Shown here piece after piece: positions 12,596 through 22,937 of a DNA stretch of 64,000 bases. The position numbers and the translations under genes were made by a program. This DNA comes from Epiperipatus broadwayi (lineage: Eukaryota > Onychophora > Udeonychophora > Euonychophora > Peripatidae). The notes under the pieces were generated by a model. That model was not told the origin of the DNA. It did no database searches and saw only the letters and a program-made list of their open reading frames with translations. Numbering within the stretch: the stretch's first letter is position 1; each line of letters starts with the position of its first letter. The stretch spans positions 32,826,885 to 32,890,884 of the forward strand of contig JAQFVV010012394.1 in assembly GCA_028023455.1 (NCBI GenBank). Reading direction: 5' to 3'.

Positions 12596-12860
12596 GTATT
12601 AAGTGTCTTTAGATTTTCAAAGTACATCCAAGTGTTAGTAATAGTGCACAGATTAGTACATACACAACGTTTTGAGAGGTATTATTCTCCTATCTTCTTT
12701 AGGTGTTGATAGCCTGACCAGTTTTAGTACTAGCATGGGAATTGAGCCCATATTCTTAAAATCTTGAATATTGCATTTTAAGGTAATGCTCTCTATAACT
12801 GAGTCACCCTGCCATAGGCAACAGTCAATAGAAATTTTATACACTTATCAATGAGGTTCT
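12596..12860 (-). repeat. SINE-2 copy, minus strand
   Basis: The reverse complement matches the plus-strand copy at 13165-13425, including a tRNA-like head with a box resembling GGCTCAATTCCC (12742-12753) and a 3' part GTACTTTGAAAATCTAAAG. The two copies are inverted relative to each other, about 300 bases apart. The 63-codon open frame at 12653-12844 lies inside it. Confidence 0.65.
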
Positions 12861-13164
12861 TCATGATATATTCACTTTTTCCTAAAAGCAAAGTTGTTTA
12901 GAGGTTTCCATATTATGTATAGTCACATTAAATGTGTCTAAGCTCATAAATCATGTATGTACAAATGACATATGTTCAATGGAAAAAATACAAAAATATT
13001 GGACAGAGAGGAAAAGGTACGAAAAAAATTTAAAGAAGCTGCTCACATGTCAGTGATCGACAAACCCATAAGTCAACCTAGTCTGATGATACATAATGTA
13101 TGAAAACTACTAATCAACTTTGCCTTTAGAGAAAAATGGAGAAATCAGGAGAAATCTCAGATAA

Positions 13165-13425
13165 GTATATGAAATTTATACTGACTATTGCCTTTGGCAG
13201 AGATTCTCAGTAGTATAGAATGGTACCTTAAAATTCAATATTTAAGAATCTAAGGGTCTCAGTTCGATTCCCATACTAGTACTGTCACTGGTCAGACCAG
13301 TAAGCATATACTATCCTATGTGCTATTAGTAACAGCTGAATGTACTTTGAAAATTTAAATAAAGTTTAATTTTTCTAGAAACATTCAATACTCAATACTA
13401 GATGATGGACATAGTCCAATATATA
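13165..13425 (+). repeat. SINE-2 copy, plus strand
   Basis: The head (GCCTTTGGCAGAGATTCTCA) is followed by a good B-box, AGTTCGATTCCC at about 13261-13272. The 3' body has GTACTTTGAAAATTTAAAT and ends in ACTCAATACTA and GACATAGTCCAATATATAAA. A tRNA-derived SINE is inferred from the B-box and the paired copy. Confidence 0.65.
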
Positions 13426-13429
13426 AATA

Positions 13430-13925
13430 CAAATAATGTGATGCTCTTTGTTTTATGGAAGATATGGTATTGGGAATAGTTGTTATTAGACGAGCAAGGA
13501 TAGATAGGAAGAGTTTGTGAAATTGAATTTATTGAAGAAAATTCTAAAATCTGTTAAACTAAATGATGGAAAATCAGAGGCAGTTATTTTGAAAACATAG
13601 AGAAGTAAAAATATACAAGTACTTTGTTAAATAGAAGAAAAAAGCATAGTAAATTGAGACTTAGATTTGAGAAGAAAATAAAAATACAAAATAGGATGGC
13701 TTAAAGTCTGGTATGTTTGTTATGTAATAGATATGAATTATGAAGAATAATTTAAAAGAGGTTACGATACCTGTTTTGCAATTTGGAAATGAAATGGATC
13801 CAAGAAACTCGAGCATTTTTAGAAGGAATAGAAAAAAATGAAGATATGCAATAAATTGTGAATTGCGGATGGGAAACAAGGTCATTTAAAAAAATGTGGA
13901 TGAATTTTATTAATGAAAAAAACTA
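13430..13925 (+). other. Possible LINE C-terminal remnant
   Basis: Broken plus-strand frames near 13440-13915 give fragments such as VCLLCNRYEL and a basic, Trp-containing stretch. They recall the Cys-rich C-terminus of a LINE protein. Too damaged for a firm call. Confidence 0.25.
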
Positions 13926-13930
13926 ATTAT

Positions 13931-14227
13931 CATCATCATCATTTTAATCATTATTGATCCATTGCAGAATGAAGGTCCCCCCAAGTTTAATTGCCCATCT
14001 CATATGTGATTATTTTCTAGGACTTTTATAATTACATGGGATCGAATTTAAAATTTCAGCTGCCCATCTATTATTATCTCTTGTAGCAATAAATCCAGAC
14101 CAGCTCCATCTCATCATTTAATTCTTTCAATGGTGTTGGTAATGCCTTTTTGTTATATCATCCATATATTTTAGTCTCTTGCTATTCATAATATGCATCT
14201 CTGGATATTTTATTAAATGGTCTGAAG
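13931..14227 (-). mobile_element. RTE-type LINE 3' fragment
   Basis: The 3' end is marked on the plus strand by CATCATCATCATTTTAATCA, then CCATTGCAGAATGAAGGTCC. Homology to the 22.9-kb RTE continues to about TGGTCTGAAG at 14219. It has no open frame. Confidence 0.75.
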
Positions 14228-14229
14228 TT

Positions 14230-14850
14230 CCTATCTTACATTCATATGTAAGAAAGCTTCTACCCATTTTGAATAGAGAGGCACTAATACAACTCAATAG
14301 AATGGTATTAATACAAACATAGGGGTCTAATTTTTTTGGAACTTCACTTGTAAACATGTCAATCCATGCTTTTATGATGAAGCTGAAAAAAAATTGTATC
14401 TTATCATTTAGTGCAATTTTCGTAATAAATCACGGTTTTTTAATATCATTTATTTTAGTAGGATTTGTATTAAACGATTAGTCAAATAGCTTTAACATTG
14501 GGGCATCATAAGAAGTTTAAATCTCTCCCAAAGTTGCTGCTATTGGAGTTCTGGAATATGTCATGATCCCATTGTACCAAACCATACATGACATCTTTTT
14601 ACATTTATTTCCAATATCAGTTGGCTATGCGCTCTTTATAATTTTTACCAGCAATAAATTATTTTCTTTAATAATTCTGAGTTTTTATAATTACTATTTT
14701 CTTATTCACTCTCATTAGTTTTTTTGCAAACTTCTCAGCAGATTTGTTTAATTTCTATCTCTTTTCTTGCAATAAATGCATTTACTAATATCAGTTAACA
14801 CTTTCTAATAAAAAATACTCTTAAATATTTTATTTCTTTTCAGATTATAT
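14230..14850. other. No gene seen
   Basis: AT-rich DNA. One weak inverted pair (TCTTACATTCATATGTAAGA near 14233) is a simple local palindrome. Confidence 0.5.
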
Positions 14851-14855
14851 TCTAA

Positions 14856-15425
14856 TTGTTGTGTTTACTATGTGATTTATATATAAACACAAACTCGTGT
14901 TATACGATTACTATTTATTTATTATACAAATATAAAAAATACATATTTACAATATATATATATTAATACATTGTACAGGCTTAACCTGCATTTATATATG
15001 TAATATATGCGAACTCAGACTTTCACATGACCCACCACTCTCAGTGCCATCTCATATTGCTGACCCACCTGATCACACACATGTTGAAAAGATAAATAAT
15101 CACCAATATATGTATTTCATGCTAAATCAGCAATCATACCTTTGCTTAATATTGTTAGCTTGGTGTAGTGTTAGTTGTCATACAACTATTGAAGGAAAAG
15201 ACTTCAGGTGTTCTTATAAGTTTACCTACCATTTCCAACTGTACCATGAAATCTTGTCTCATGAGTAGGTAGAGTGATATTTCTGGCTGTTCAGTGACAG
15301 CTTGCCTCATGTATTGTTTAATGAGTCTCACAGTTTTCAGTTCTAAAATGAACTGTCCTCATTTCTCAGCCATATAGTGAATAATGTTTATTATGTACTT
15401 TAGCTTTCACAGTTGTTGTTTTCAG
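14856..15425 (+). mobile_element. MITE-C partial copy interrupted by FB2 sequence
   Basis: The left part matches the MITE-C interior from TGTGATTTATATATAAACAC. At about 15005-15135 it switches to FB2 sequence (GAACTCAGACTTTCACATGA; CTGATCACACACATGTTGAA) and at about 15145 returns to MITE-C (TAGCTTGGTGTAGTG, then CATACAACTATTGAAGG). This is most simply an FB2 fragment inserted into MITE-C. Neither inverted terminal repeat of MITE-C is present. Confidence 0.6.
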
Positions 15426-15429
15426 ACGC

Positions 15430-16830
15430 CCTTATGCTTATACATTTCATTTTTTCCAAAAAGTATTTTTAATTGGAAGATCTCTTTTTTTGATATTTTG
15501 AAAAGAGGTTTAATTTTTTAATTCTATAGTTTCATGTTTCATTTGAGGAAGTACTGTTGAGGTATTTATGTTTAGAAATCAGTCTATCCAGTTTTGTTGT
15601 TCAATTTTGAAAACTTTTTCATGGCCACATTTAATTGATTATCTTTGTTATTTATCTTCATATAATGAAATTCTCAATTTTCTTTTTACTTTGGTTTACC
15701 ATCTCTTAGAACTTTTATTTTCAGTTTTTTATTTGCTTACTGAAATTTATTGCATTCCAAATCCATCTTTAAAATGTATTTAATGTCTGACTTATATTTC
15801 TATACTGGCAATCATTTTATCATTTTATATAATATCAAATATTTACCTTATACAATATATGATAAACCAACACTACTGCCACCTATAGTCATGTTCTAAT
15901 CAATGATTACCAGTTGATAATGCATTTCAATTTGCATAATACACTCTGGAGATAAAGTATATTTAAATCTCCACCCTCTGAATAGATTTTGGCTTATTTA
16001 TAATGTCAAATGCCAAAACCTAATTGGGAATGTGGATTTAAATGTATTACAGTTTAGTAATAACTAATTACTCAATCTTACTATAGATGGCATTGCTTTT
16101 TTTATCATTTATCTTTAGTACTTGGTAAAAATTACTTAATGCATTTTAAATTTATACTTCTGTTGATTCAATTATTATATTTTTATTAGTTTTGTTTATC
16201 AAAATCTCTTCAGTCCACTTTAGAGACATTTACTGTAAACTTGATGCATTCAAGAGGGTATATGGAACAAGGGATGTTCAGACAGCATAAAACTGAAAAA
16301 TTTAAAATATACAGAATCAGTTCTGGAATCAGATATTATATGAATATGTAAATGAAATAGCTTGGTTCAAAACAATTTTTTAGTTCAGGTTATTGGCTTG
16401 AATAACATATCCGAATAAAAACTGATTTCTAGATTTAAAAGAGCTTTAGTTATAGCTTCAAACCCTAGATCTCACTGATAAAATCAAAATCCACAAACCA
16501 CTCTGTGAATGACAATAACATATAACTATACCACTGGTGGCTATTACTCAAACTTATAATAGATGGTCCTAGAGTGATGAAAAGATCTATTCATAGAAGC
16601 ATATGATGAAGTCATTAAAGTCACATGACATTATTCCTTTGTAATGAAGATTGCAGTGTAGGACTGAAATTGACATACTATAAGAACTTATTTTAATAGT
16701 ACACTAAGCAATAGCTAATTCTTACCACTGCTGAGTGAGAATTATCACTTGGTCATAATACTCTGCAACTTAATTACTCAATCTGTCACCAGGATAAAAA
16801 CTAACAGACAATTCTTCCAGTAATAATTTC
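15430..16830. other. No gene seen
   Basis: AT-rich DNA with a 71-codon chance frame at 15568-15783. No recognisable repeat boundary. Confidence 0.5.
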
Positions 16831-16834
16831 TATT

Positions 16835-17015
16835 GTAACTTTTTTTTTACATTAAATAAAACAATGGAATATTTTTATTGCTTGGAGTTCATAAAAAAAT
16901 TAAGTACCTGAAATAATAGTTAGGTGCAATCCATGGTACCTTAAGCTCCAGGATTTGCCTTTTACATTAAACAAAATAAGAGAATTTCTTTACTGTTTGG
17001 GAGTTCATAAAAACT
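16835..17015 (-). repeat. SINE-1 copies, minus strand
   Basis: Two partial copies in reverse orientation are marked by TTTATTGCTTGGAGTTCATA (near 16876) and TTTACTGTTTGGGAGTTCAT (near 16991), the inverse of the SINE-1 tail with its AATAAA-like end. Confidence 0.55.
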
Positions 17016-17019
17016 TCAC

Positions 17020-17960
17020 ATGAAACCATTTTCTATGCTTCCACAAACTGTTAAAACAGTGACAAACTCTTCATACCATAGTGCCACCTAGTGCAAGTTA
17101 TAGTATTTCGTTGATGCAAGAAGGTTTGTGCATAAAATTTCTATCTAGTTCCTTCTCATCCCATATCTCCAGATGAGTTTATAGCTTGTGTATTTAATCA
17201 CTGAGGATCCTTGGATCTGAGAGCACTGAATCTAGATTTTAGGATCTAATGCAATGCTCCAGCTGCCACTTTTTACCTTTTTAGTTAGCTACAAAGCTGT
17301 GAGTCCAAAATAAAAGCACATTGTGTTTTTATTTCAAGCTCATTTGCTTATATAGCATATAGATCTGAACCAAGTTCAATAAGTATATATTTTACTGTCT
17401 TTAGTTCTTTAATAACCATAATCACCATCATTCCATAGGCAGCCATAATACTCACTACTAAATATTACATGAACACTATCCATTGATTACTATGATTTGC
17501 CATGGGTTGCACTGCTGTACGGAGAGTTTATCATGGTTGTAACAGCTTGTGTAAGCATAGAAAATGTGATCATGTGATGTTTAGTGATTTAATATCATCC
17601 CTGCCATGGGATAGTGATGATTATAGTTATTAAATGACCAAAGACACCAAAATGTATAGATACTGAACTGTGTTTAGGTCTATACGATTATGCAAGCGAA
17701 TGAATCTTGAAAACATTATGTTTTCATTTTGGGCTCAAGCTTTATAGTTAACTAAAATGATAAAAAGTAGCTGCTGGGGTTGCATTAGGTCCTAAGATCC
17801 AAGACTCCTCACTGATGAAAGCCATAAGCTAGAAGCTAGTCTGAGGATATTGGATGAATAGACATTAGGTGGGGATTTTACACACAAACCTTCTTACATC
17901 CATAGATTATCATGACTTGCCCTGGGTGGTGTTAACGTATGGACAGTTTATCATTAAGTT
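17020..17960. repeat. FB1 foldback element, nearly complete
   Basis: Terminal block: 17028-17100 (CACAAACTGTTAAAACAGTG; ACTCTTCATACCATAGTGCC). Body B: about 17100-17345. An interior pair follows, on either side of a third copy of the terminal block in inverted orientation at about 17485-17585 (TGTACGGAGAGTTTATCATG; TGTGATCATGTGATGTTTAG). Inverted body B' is at about 17690-17930 with the core CTGATGA at 17812, and a truncated inverted terminus lies near 17940-17960. This is the best view of the full FB1 plan: A, B, inner arm, A', inner arm inverted, B', a'. Confidence 0.8.
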
Positions 17961-18105
17961 TATAAGAAGTTCAAGGACCAGAAATAACCAAACTATGCAC
18001 ATTTCATGATACCTTAAGTTCCAGAATTTGTTTTTCACATTTAAAATAGTAGAATAGGTTTATTGCTTGGGCATTTATAAAAAGTTCAAATACCGGAAAT
18101 CCACG
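17961..18105 (-). repeat. SINE-1 copy, minus strand
   Basis: Reverse-orientation SINE-1 tails: TATAAGAAGTTCAAGGACCA near 17962, and TTTATTGCTTGGGCATTTAT near 18059. Confidence 0.5.
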
Positions 18106-18109
18106 GACC

Positions 18110-20085
18110 TTCAACGTCGGTATCCGCCATTTTATCTTTACATGCAACCCTTTAGGACAACTATCCACATTAATATGATTTTATTACATTACAAAGTGCT
18201 ATTTTTTTAATGTAATATGTTCGATCTAAATAAACAATCTTTATCACACGTACGTACACACACCCATATAAACATATTTAACTATGCCTTTTGATGTTTT
18301 GTTATATTTACATCTTTTTTATTTCCGGGTTCGTCTTTTTTTTAATCCATAAAAATTATATCAGTTATGGGCGTAGTGATTTTTTTGAGTTGTTTTACTT
18401 AATATTCACAAAAGATTTTTTTTCCAATCGCTTGTTTGGATTTTTTTTTTTTATCGCTTGTTTTGTTAAGTAATCTATGTAGTTTTACGAAGTAGCCTTA
18501 AGACAAGGAAGAATAATATGTTTCAATGTTTGAGAAAGTTCTTAGATATTTGGCTTTTAATACTTTTGAAGGTTGTGACTTATTTTAAGCGCATACATGT
18601 GTATTCTTTGATGATATAACGTTTGGCATTACTTGGATTGTAATTCCCTTAGGTTAAAATGTCTAAAATCTTAAAAAAAGTGCAATATGCTAATTTTATT
18701 TTTTGGATTTTAAATATCACCTCAATTATGTCGATAATATCTAGTATGAATTTATCATATTGAAACATTACAAACAGATTTGATTATTATATTAAATTTA
18801 TACTCTCGTATTAAAATTTATTAAGATGTAGGAGAAAAAACAGTGCTAAGCCGAATAACAAAAAGACTATTAACATATGTGTGTGTGCCACTAGCTGTTA
18901 TTATATAGCATATAAAATTATATTTCAGAAGTATGGGGCGACAGTTAATTAATAATACGGTTTTAAAAAATGTTAAGCCAAACTTTTGGTTCAGAGGGTC
19001 TTTAACAAAGCTAAATTCAACCAACACATATTAAGATATAGCACATTTTTTCAAAATACCATTGTTATTCTGTTTAACAGTTCCGTGAATTCTGTTGGAA
19101 AAAGTATTACTGAGATTTAAAACACCTGACCAAAAAAAAAATTAAACTGTATAATATGACCACAGGAATTGTTTAATTCGTGGTATCAATTAAAACATAA
19201 AATATTGATACCAAAAGAATTAAAACTAAAGTAAAAGTAGCAGAAATAATATGGTGCAAATAAAAGTAATGTTGATCAGTTTTAAGGTCTTTCTAATTAA
19301 AATATTTCAGATAACAAAAGAATTTAAGGTATAGTCAGACTAAGCTGATTAAATCTAGATAATCAGCTTAATAGATTACCATATGCCTCGATGTATAGAA
19401 TACGATAGAAAAAACAATCATATGAACCATCGCGGAGAAAGTGATAACTTCTTCTGCATCAGAATCAATGGAAAACTGATTTTGAAGCAATAAAAAAAGC
19501 CAGAGATGGACATTTTTTCATAGGACTCGGCTTCCATTGATCAAAAAGCCGACTAGAGAATTAAATGTTGCCTTGACTTTATTATGTTTTAAGACTCAAA
19601 GGATGATAAACTTTAAAGGCAATATAGAATTATAATACCAACCAATAAGCATTAAAGAGCGGACTGTAAAATTAGAATGGAAAATAATACTAATTTGCAG
19701 AGTTATGGATAATTATTGAAAATTGTGATTACAATATGATATGTATATACTGTATGTAATTAACTTATTAAATTTAATACTTACGTAGTTTGTGTTCTGT
19801 GTAACATAACATGTTTTCTACATATTTGTGCTGACAATCACATAATAAAAATTATAATTAATCACCAAAATGCATGAATATCTTCATTAAACATAATATG
19901 TTAAGTTCTGGTTTAAATTGGAAATCTATTGCATTTATTTGTTTTAAATAAAATTATTGTATGATATACAATAAACGCATTAAAAAATAACTAGACATAA
20001 TTAAAACTCAAAGTATATAGCAAAATATTAACCACAGTGAAATGTAAAATTATGTTTCACAAGTATGTGACATTAATAAATAATA
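18110..20085. other. No gene seen
   Basis: About 2 kb of AT-rich DNA with only short chance frames (18291-18473 plus; 18821-19027 minus). I see no domain or repeat. Confidence 0.55.
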
Positions 20086-20088
20086 TTG

Positions 20089-20737
20089 TTATATCTCATC
20101 CTACCTTTAACTAATGGACTAATCCAGATTTCATCTTCTCTTGATTGATTAACCATTCATTGCCATGGAGCAATGATGCATAAATAAATAACAGATATCT
20201 AATATATGTTTATGTGCAACTATAATAAGTATAGACTTGCAAAAATACGATTAAATATTTATAATATATGTAATGATAACACCTTCACCTGATGCCATTA
20301 GTGATGTAAAGAGTCTAATTGTCATGCAACTATTAATGCAAGAGATGTCAGGTAACTTTTTAAGTTTACCTGCCACTTCCAGCTATATTGTGACAGCTTG
20401 TCTTATGTCTGATTTAAGTTCTGGAAGTTTCTAGTGCTAATACAAACTTTCCTCACAACTTCAACCATATTGTGGACAACATGCCTACTGCCGTTCAGGT
20501 TTAACAGTAAATTATTGTCTGGCTTTACATTCAGCTGGACTGACTATTTATAATCAGATCCCCACTCATAATGAAAGCAATCAGATTTACTGAGTATCAT
20601 CACCCATTAGCCTGTTTCTGCCACTGGATATATCATCTCTTTATATATCTATTGGCTAATGGAGATGAATGCTCAATCGGATCAAAATAAGATGGAATCT
20701 GAACTAGTCCATTAGTTAAAGGCAAGGTGAGATATAA
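20089..20737. mobile_element. MITE-C, complete copy with both inverted repeats
   Basis: The inverted terminal repeats are about 75-80 bases each. The left end starts TTATATCTCATCCTACC with AACTAATGGACTAATCCAGA further in. The right end is the inverse of TTATATCTCACCTTGCC and AACTAATGGACTAGTTCAGA. The interior has no open frame. Related copies: 9435-10063, 14856-15425, and an isolated end at 30969-31062. Non-autonomous DNA transposon is inferred from the long inverted repeats; the target duplication is not clear. Confidence 0.8.
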
Positions 20738-20908
20738 AAAATATGATGTTAAACTAAAATGTTAAGACAGACTTTTAATGTAGAGCATGATTATCAAAAC
20801 TAGAGTAAAATTTATTATAGCAAATTTTAACAAAAAACATTCATTATAAATGTAAATCCAGCTCCTGTTAATGTCTTAATGTTTTCTAGTTTAACATTTG
20901 TCTTAAAT

Positions 20909-20955
20909 AAACCTCTCTGAGGAGTGCCAAAGCATGAAACCATGGTCAGGGGTTT
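20909..20955 (+). ncRNA. Hammerhead ribozyme, canonical core
   Basis: All conserved hammerhead positions can be placed by hand. Stem I: AAACCTCT (20909-20916) pairs with AGGGGTTT (20948-20955), eight pairs including one G-U. Core: CTGAGGA (20917-20923). Stem II: GTGC (20924-20927) with GCAT (20932-20935), loop CAAA. Then GAAA (20936-20939). Stem III is very short: A and CC pair with GG and T, two-base loop AT (20942-20943). The cleavage residue would be C at 20947. A very short stem III is typical of hammerheads found in Penelope-like elements and animal retrozymes, so this is probably part of a retroelement terminal repeat. Activity is not shown by sequence alone; the G-U pair at the base of stem II is the only weakness. 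Confidence 0.85.
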
Positions 20956-20959
20956 CGGG

Positions 20960-21650
20960 AGGGGTTCCTGACAGAGATTTTAAGTGCTGGCTCTGGCTAA
21001 GCATTTATCACAAAGCTTGTAGAGGAATTGGCAATCCTCACTGTTTATAACTTACAAGCTTAAGAGATAGGATCATGTGATCTATGACTCTTATTTTGAC
21101 TATTTAGTAATATACTTTTCTTCATATACTGTGTAAATTATTATCACTGTCTGACTGGTCTTTGGAGATCCTCAGAATATAGCAATATAAAAAGTCTTTT
21201 TGCCGCACATGGTTTCATACCCCTTTCAAGTGACGATAATCTATTTTGATGCCAATCAATTATTGCATATAGACCATCATCTAGTGTCTTATAATGGATG
21301 TAAAATAACACCATTAACAAAATAAAACATCAGTAAAATAGAATAAATCCTTCATATAGAGATCCAATATAACTTCAAAGAATTGACTATATAACATAAC
21401 AATGTACAAAATAAATAATACATTCATTATACAACTTTATATATATGGTCTAATATAATTTTCCATTCATTTTCAATTGCTAATTAAATTTATTGCAGTT
21501 TTGTAAATAGTCATACAATTATATAAAGCCAAAGATGTTAACTGTTTTTAGAGATTAATTAGGATGAAAACAAAGAAATTTGTTAAAAGTAGGGTTGCTA
21601 GGCAACTATCAATCACTATTGAAAATCTTTTAAGATAAATAATTTGTTTT
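20960..21650. other. Possible body of the ribozyme-bearing element; no gene
   Basis: The sequence from 20960 to about 21190 lies between the ribozyme and its degenerate inverted half and may be the body of a small element. 21250-21650 is AT-rich without recognisable features. Confidence 0.4.
21195..21235 (-). ncRNA. Degenerate inverted hammerhead-like half
   Basis: Read on the minus strand this gives GGGGTATGAAACCATG, close to the 3' half of the ribozyme at 20909-20955 (GCAT, GAAAC, CATGG). The CTGANGA box is not preserved and the cleavage triplet is altered. It may mark the other end of a small element in inverted orientation. Confidence 0.35.
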
Positions 21651-21654
21651 CATA

Positions 21655-22110
21655 GTCTACCATAGCTTGGTGACCTGGTAGTGTCAGATTCTAAAGCATA
21701 AAACTTGGATTTCTTTGAGTTATGGCTCTTATAGGGTTCAAATTTCTTATGAACATTGAAGCAAAACAGTTTTGGCTATTTTTTTAAAGCTTCTATTAGT
21801 AAATATTATTCTCATTATGATAAAGATACACTGGACAGAAAGGCTTAACATTTCTTCTAATTTTAATGCTGTAATATTTATTAATTGCCAACACTTTTTT
21901 GCATAAAATATAATTTTCCATTCATTGTATTTATGTATTTCTTTTATATACTAGATATATATGACTGATGGAAAATGAGGTTATAGATCTATATCATTTG
22001 AGATTTTGTGATATAGTCTGGTGGTAGAATGTAGGTTTTAGAGCATAAGATCCTTAATTAAAGTCAAAGCTCAAACTTCTTGTGCATTCTCAAACAAGAA
22101 ATTCATTCTC
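21655..22110 (+). repeat. Two SINE-1 copies with spacer
   Basis: Copy one, about 21655-21775: CTTGGTGACCTGGTAGTG head, GGGTTCAAATTTCTTATGAA tail. Copy two, about 22012-22105: GTCTGGTGGTAGAATGTAGG head, TCAAACTTCTTGTGCATTCT tail. The intervening 230 bases are AT-rich. Confidence 0.6.
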
Positions 22111-22419
22111 ATGTTTGCCCAGTGGCTTTAGTGCAAAGGTATATTCTCCAACTATGGAGTAAAAAGTCCCCGATTGCACTTTTGAAAAAACCAGCCATTA
22201 TTTATTTTAATGATTTTGTGAAGACAGAAGTGGATAGTGTGGTAAGAACAACTCTAAGACAAACTGAAACTATACCCTAACTAACATCATCATTGATACT
22301 GTATACCTTCTAGCATCACAAGTGCACCAGGATGATATTAAAAGAGCAGTATCTGCAGAGAACCATGATTTAGAACAGTTTAAATATTTCATGTGGTAAA
22401 ATCTTATCAGTAAGGATAT

Positions 22420-22885
22420 TAAAACAGGCAAAACTCTCCATACAGTAGTGACACTCAGTGCAAGTCAGGGTAATCAATGGATGCAAGAAGGTTTGTGCAT
22501 AAAATCCTTATCTAGTGCCTACTCATCCAATATCCCCAGACTAGTTTTTAGTTTGTGGCCTTCATCAGTGAAAAGCCTTGGGACTGAGAGCACTGCAGCT
22601 AGATTGTAGGATCTAATGCGATCCTCCAGCAACCACCTTTTATCTCTATGTAACTACAAAGCTATGAGGCTTAAATTGAAAACACTATAATATTTTCAAT
22701 CCAACATCATTAGCTTATACAGTTATATAAGGTTTGAACTCAGTTCAGTACCCATATATTTTTATGCACAAATCTTCTTGTATCCTTTGGTTATTCTGAC
22801 TTGCACTGAGTGGCATTACTGTATGGAGAATTTTACCTGGTTTAACAGCTTGAGTAAGTATAAAAAATGGTAATCATTATGGATA
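22420..22885. repeat. FB1 copy ending in an inverted terminus
   Basis: Terminus and left body at 22425-22770 are well preserved (CTCCATACAGTAGTGACACT near 22437; CCAGACTAGTTTTTAGTTTG near 22537). It is followed directly by an inverted terminus (GAGTGGCATTACTGTATGGA near 22809), without the inverted body. This is the order A-B-A' of the general plan, truncated. Confidence 0.75.
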
Positions 22886-22937
22886 TTATAAGGTCATAAT
22901 AAAATATATATTTTATTATTTAATGTTGTGTATATGT

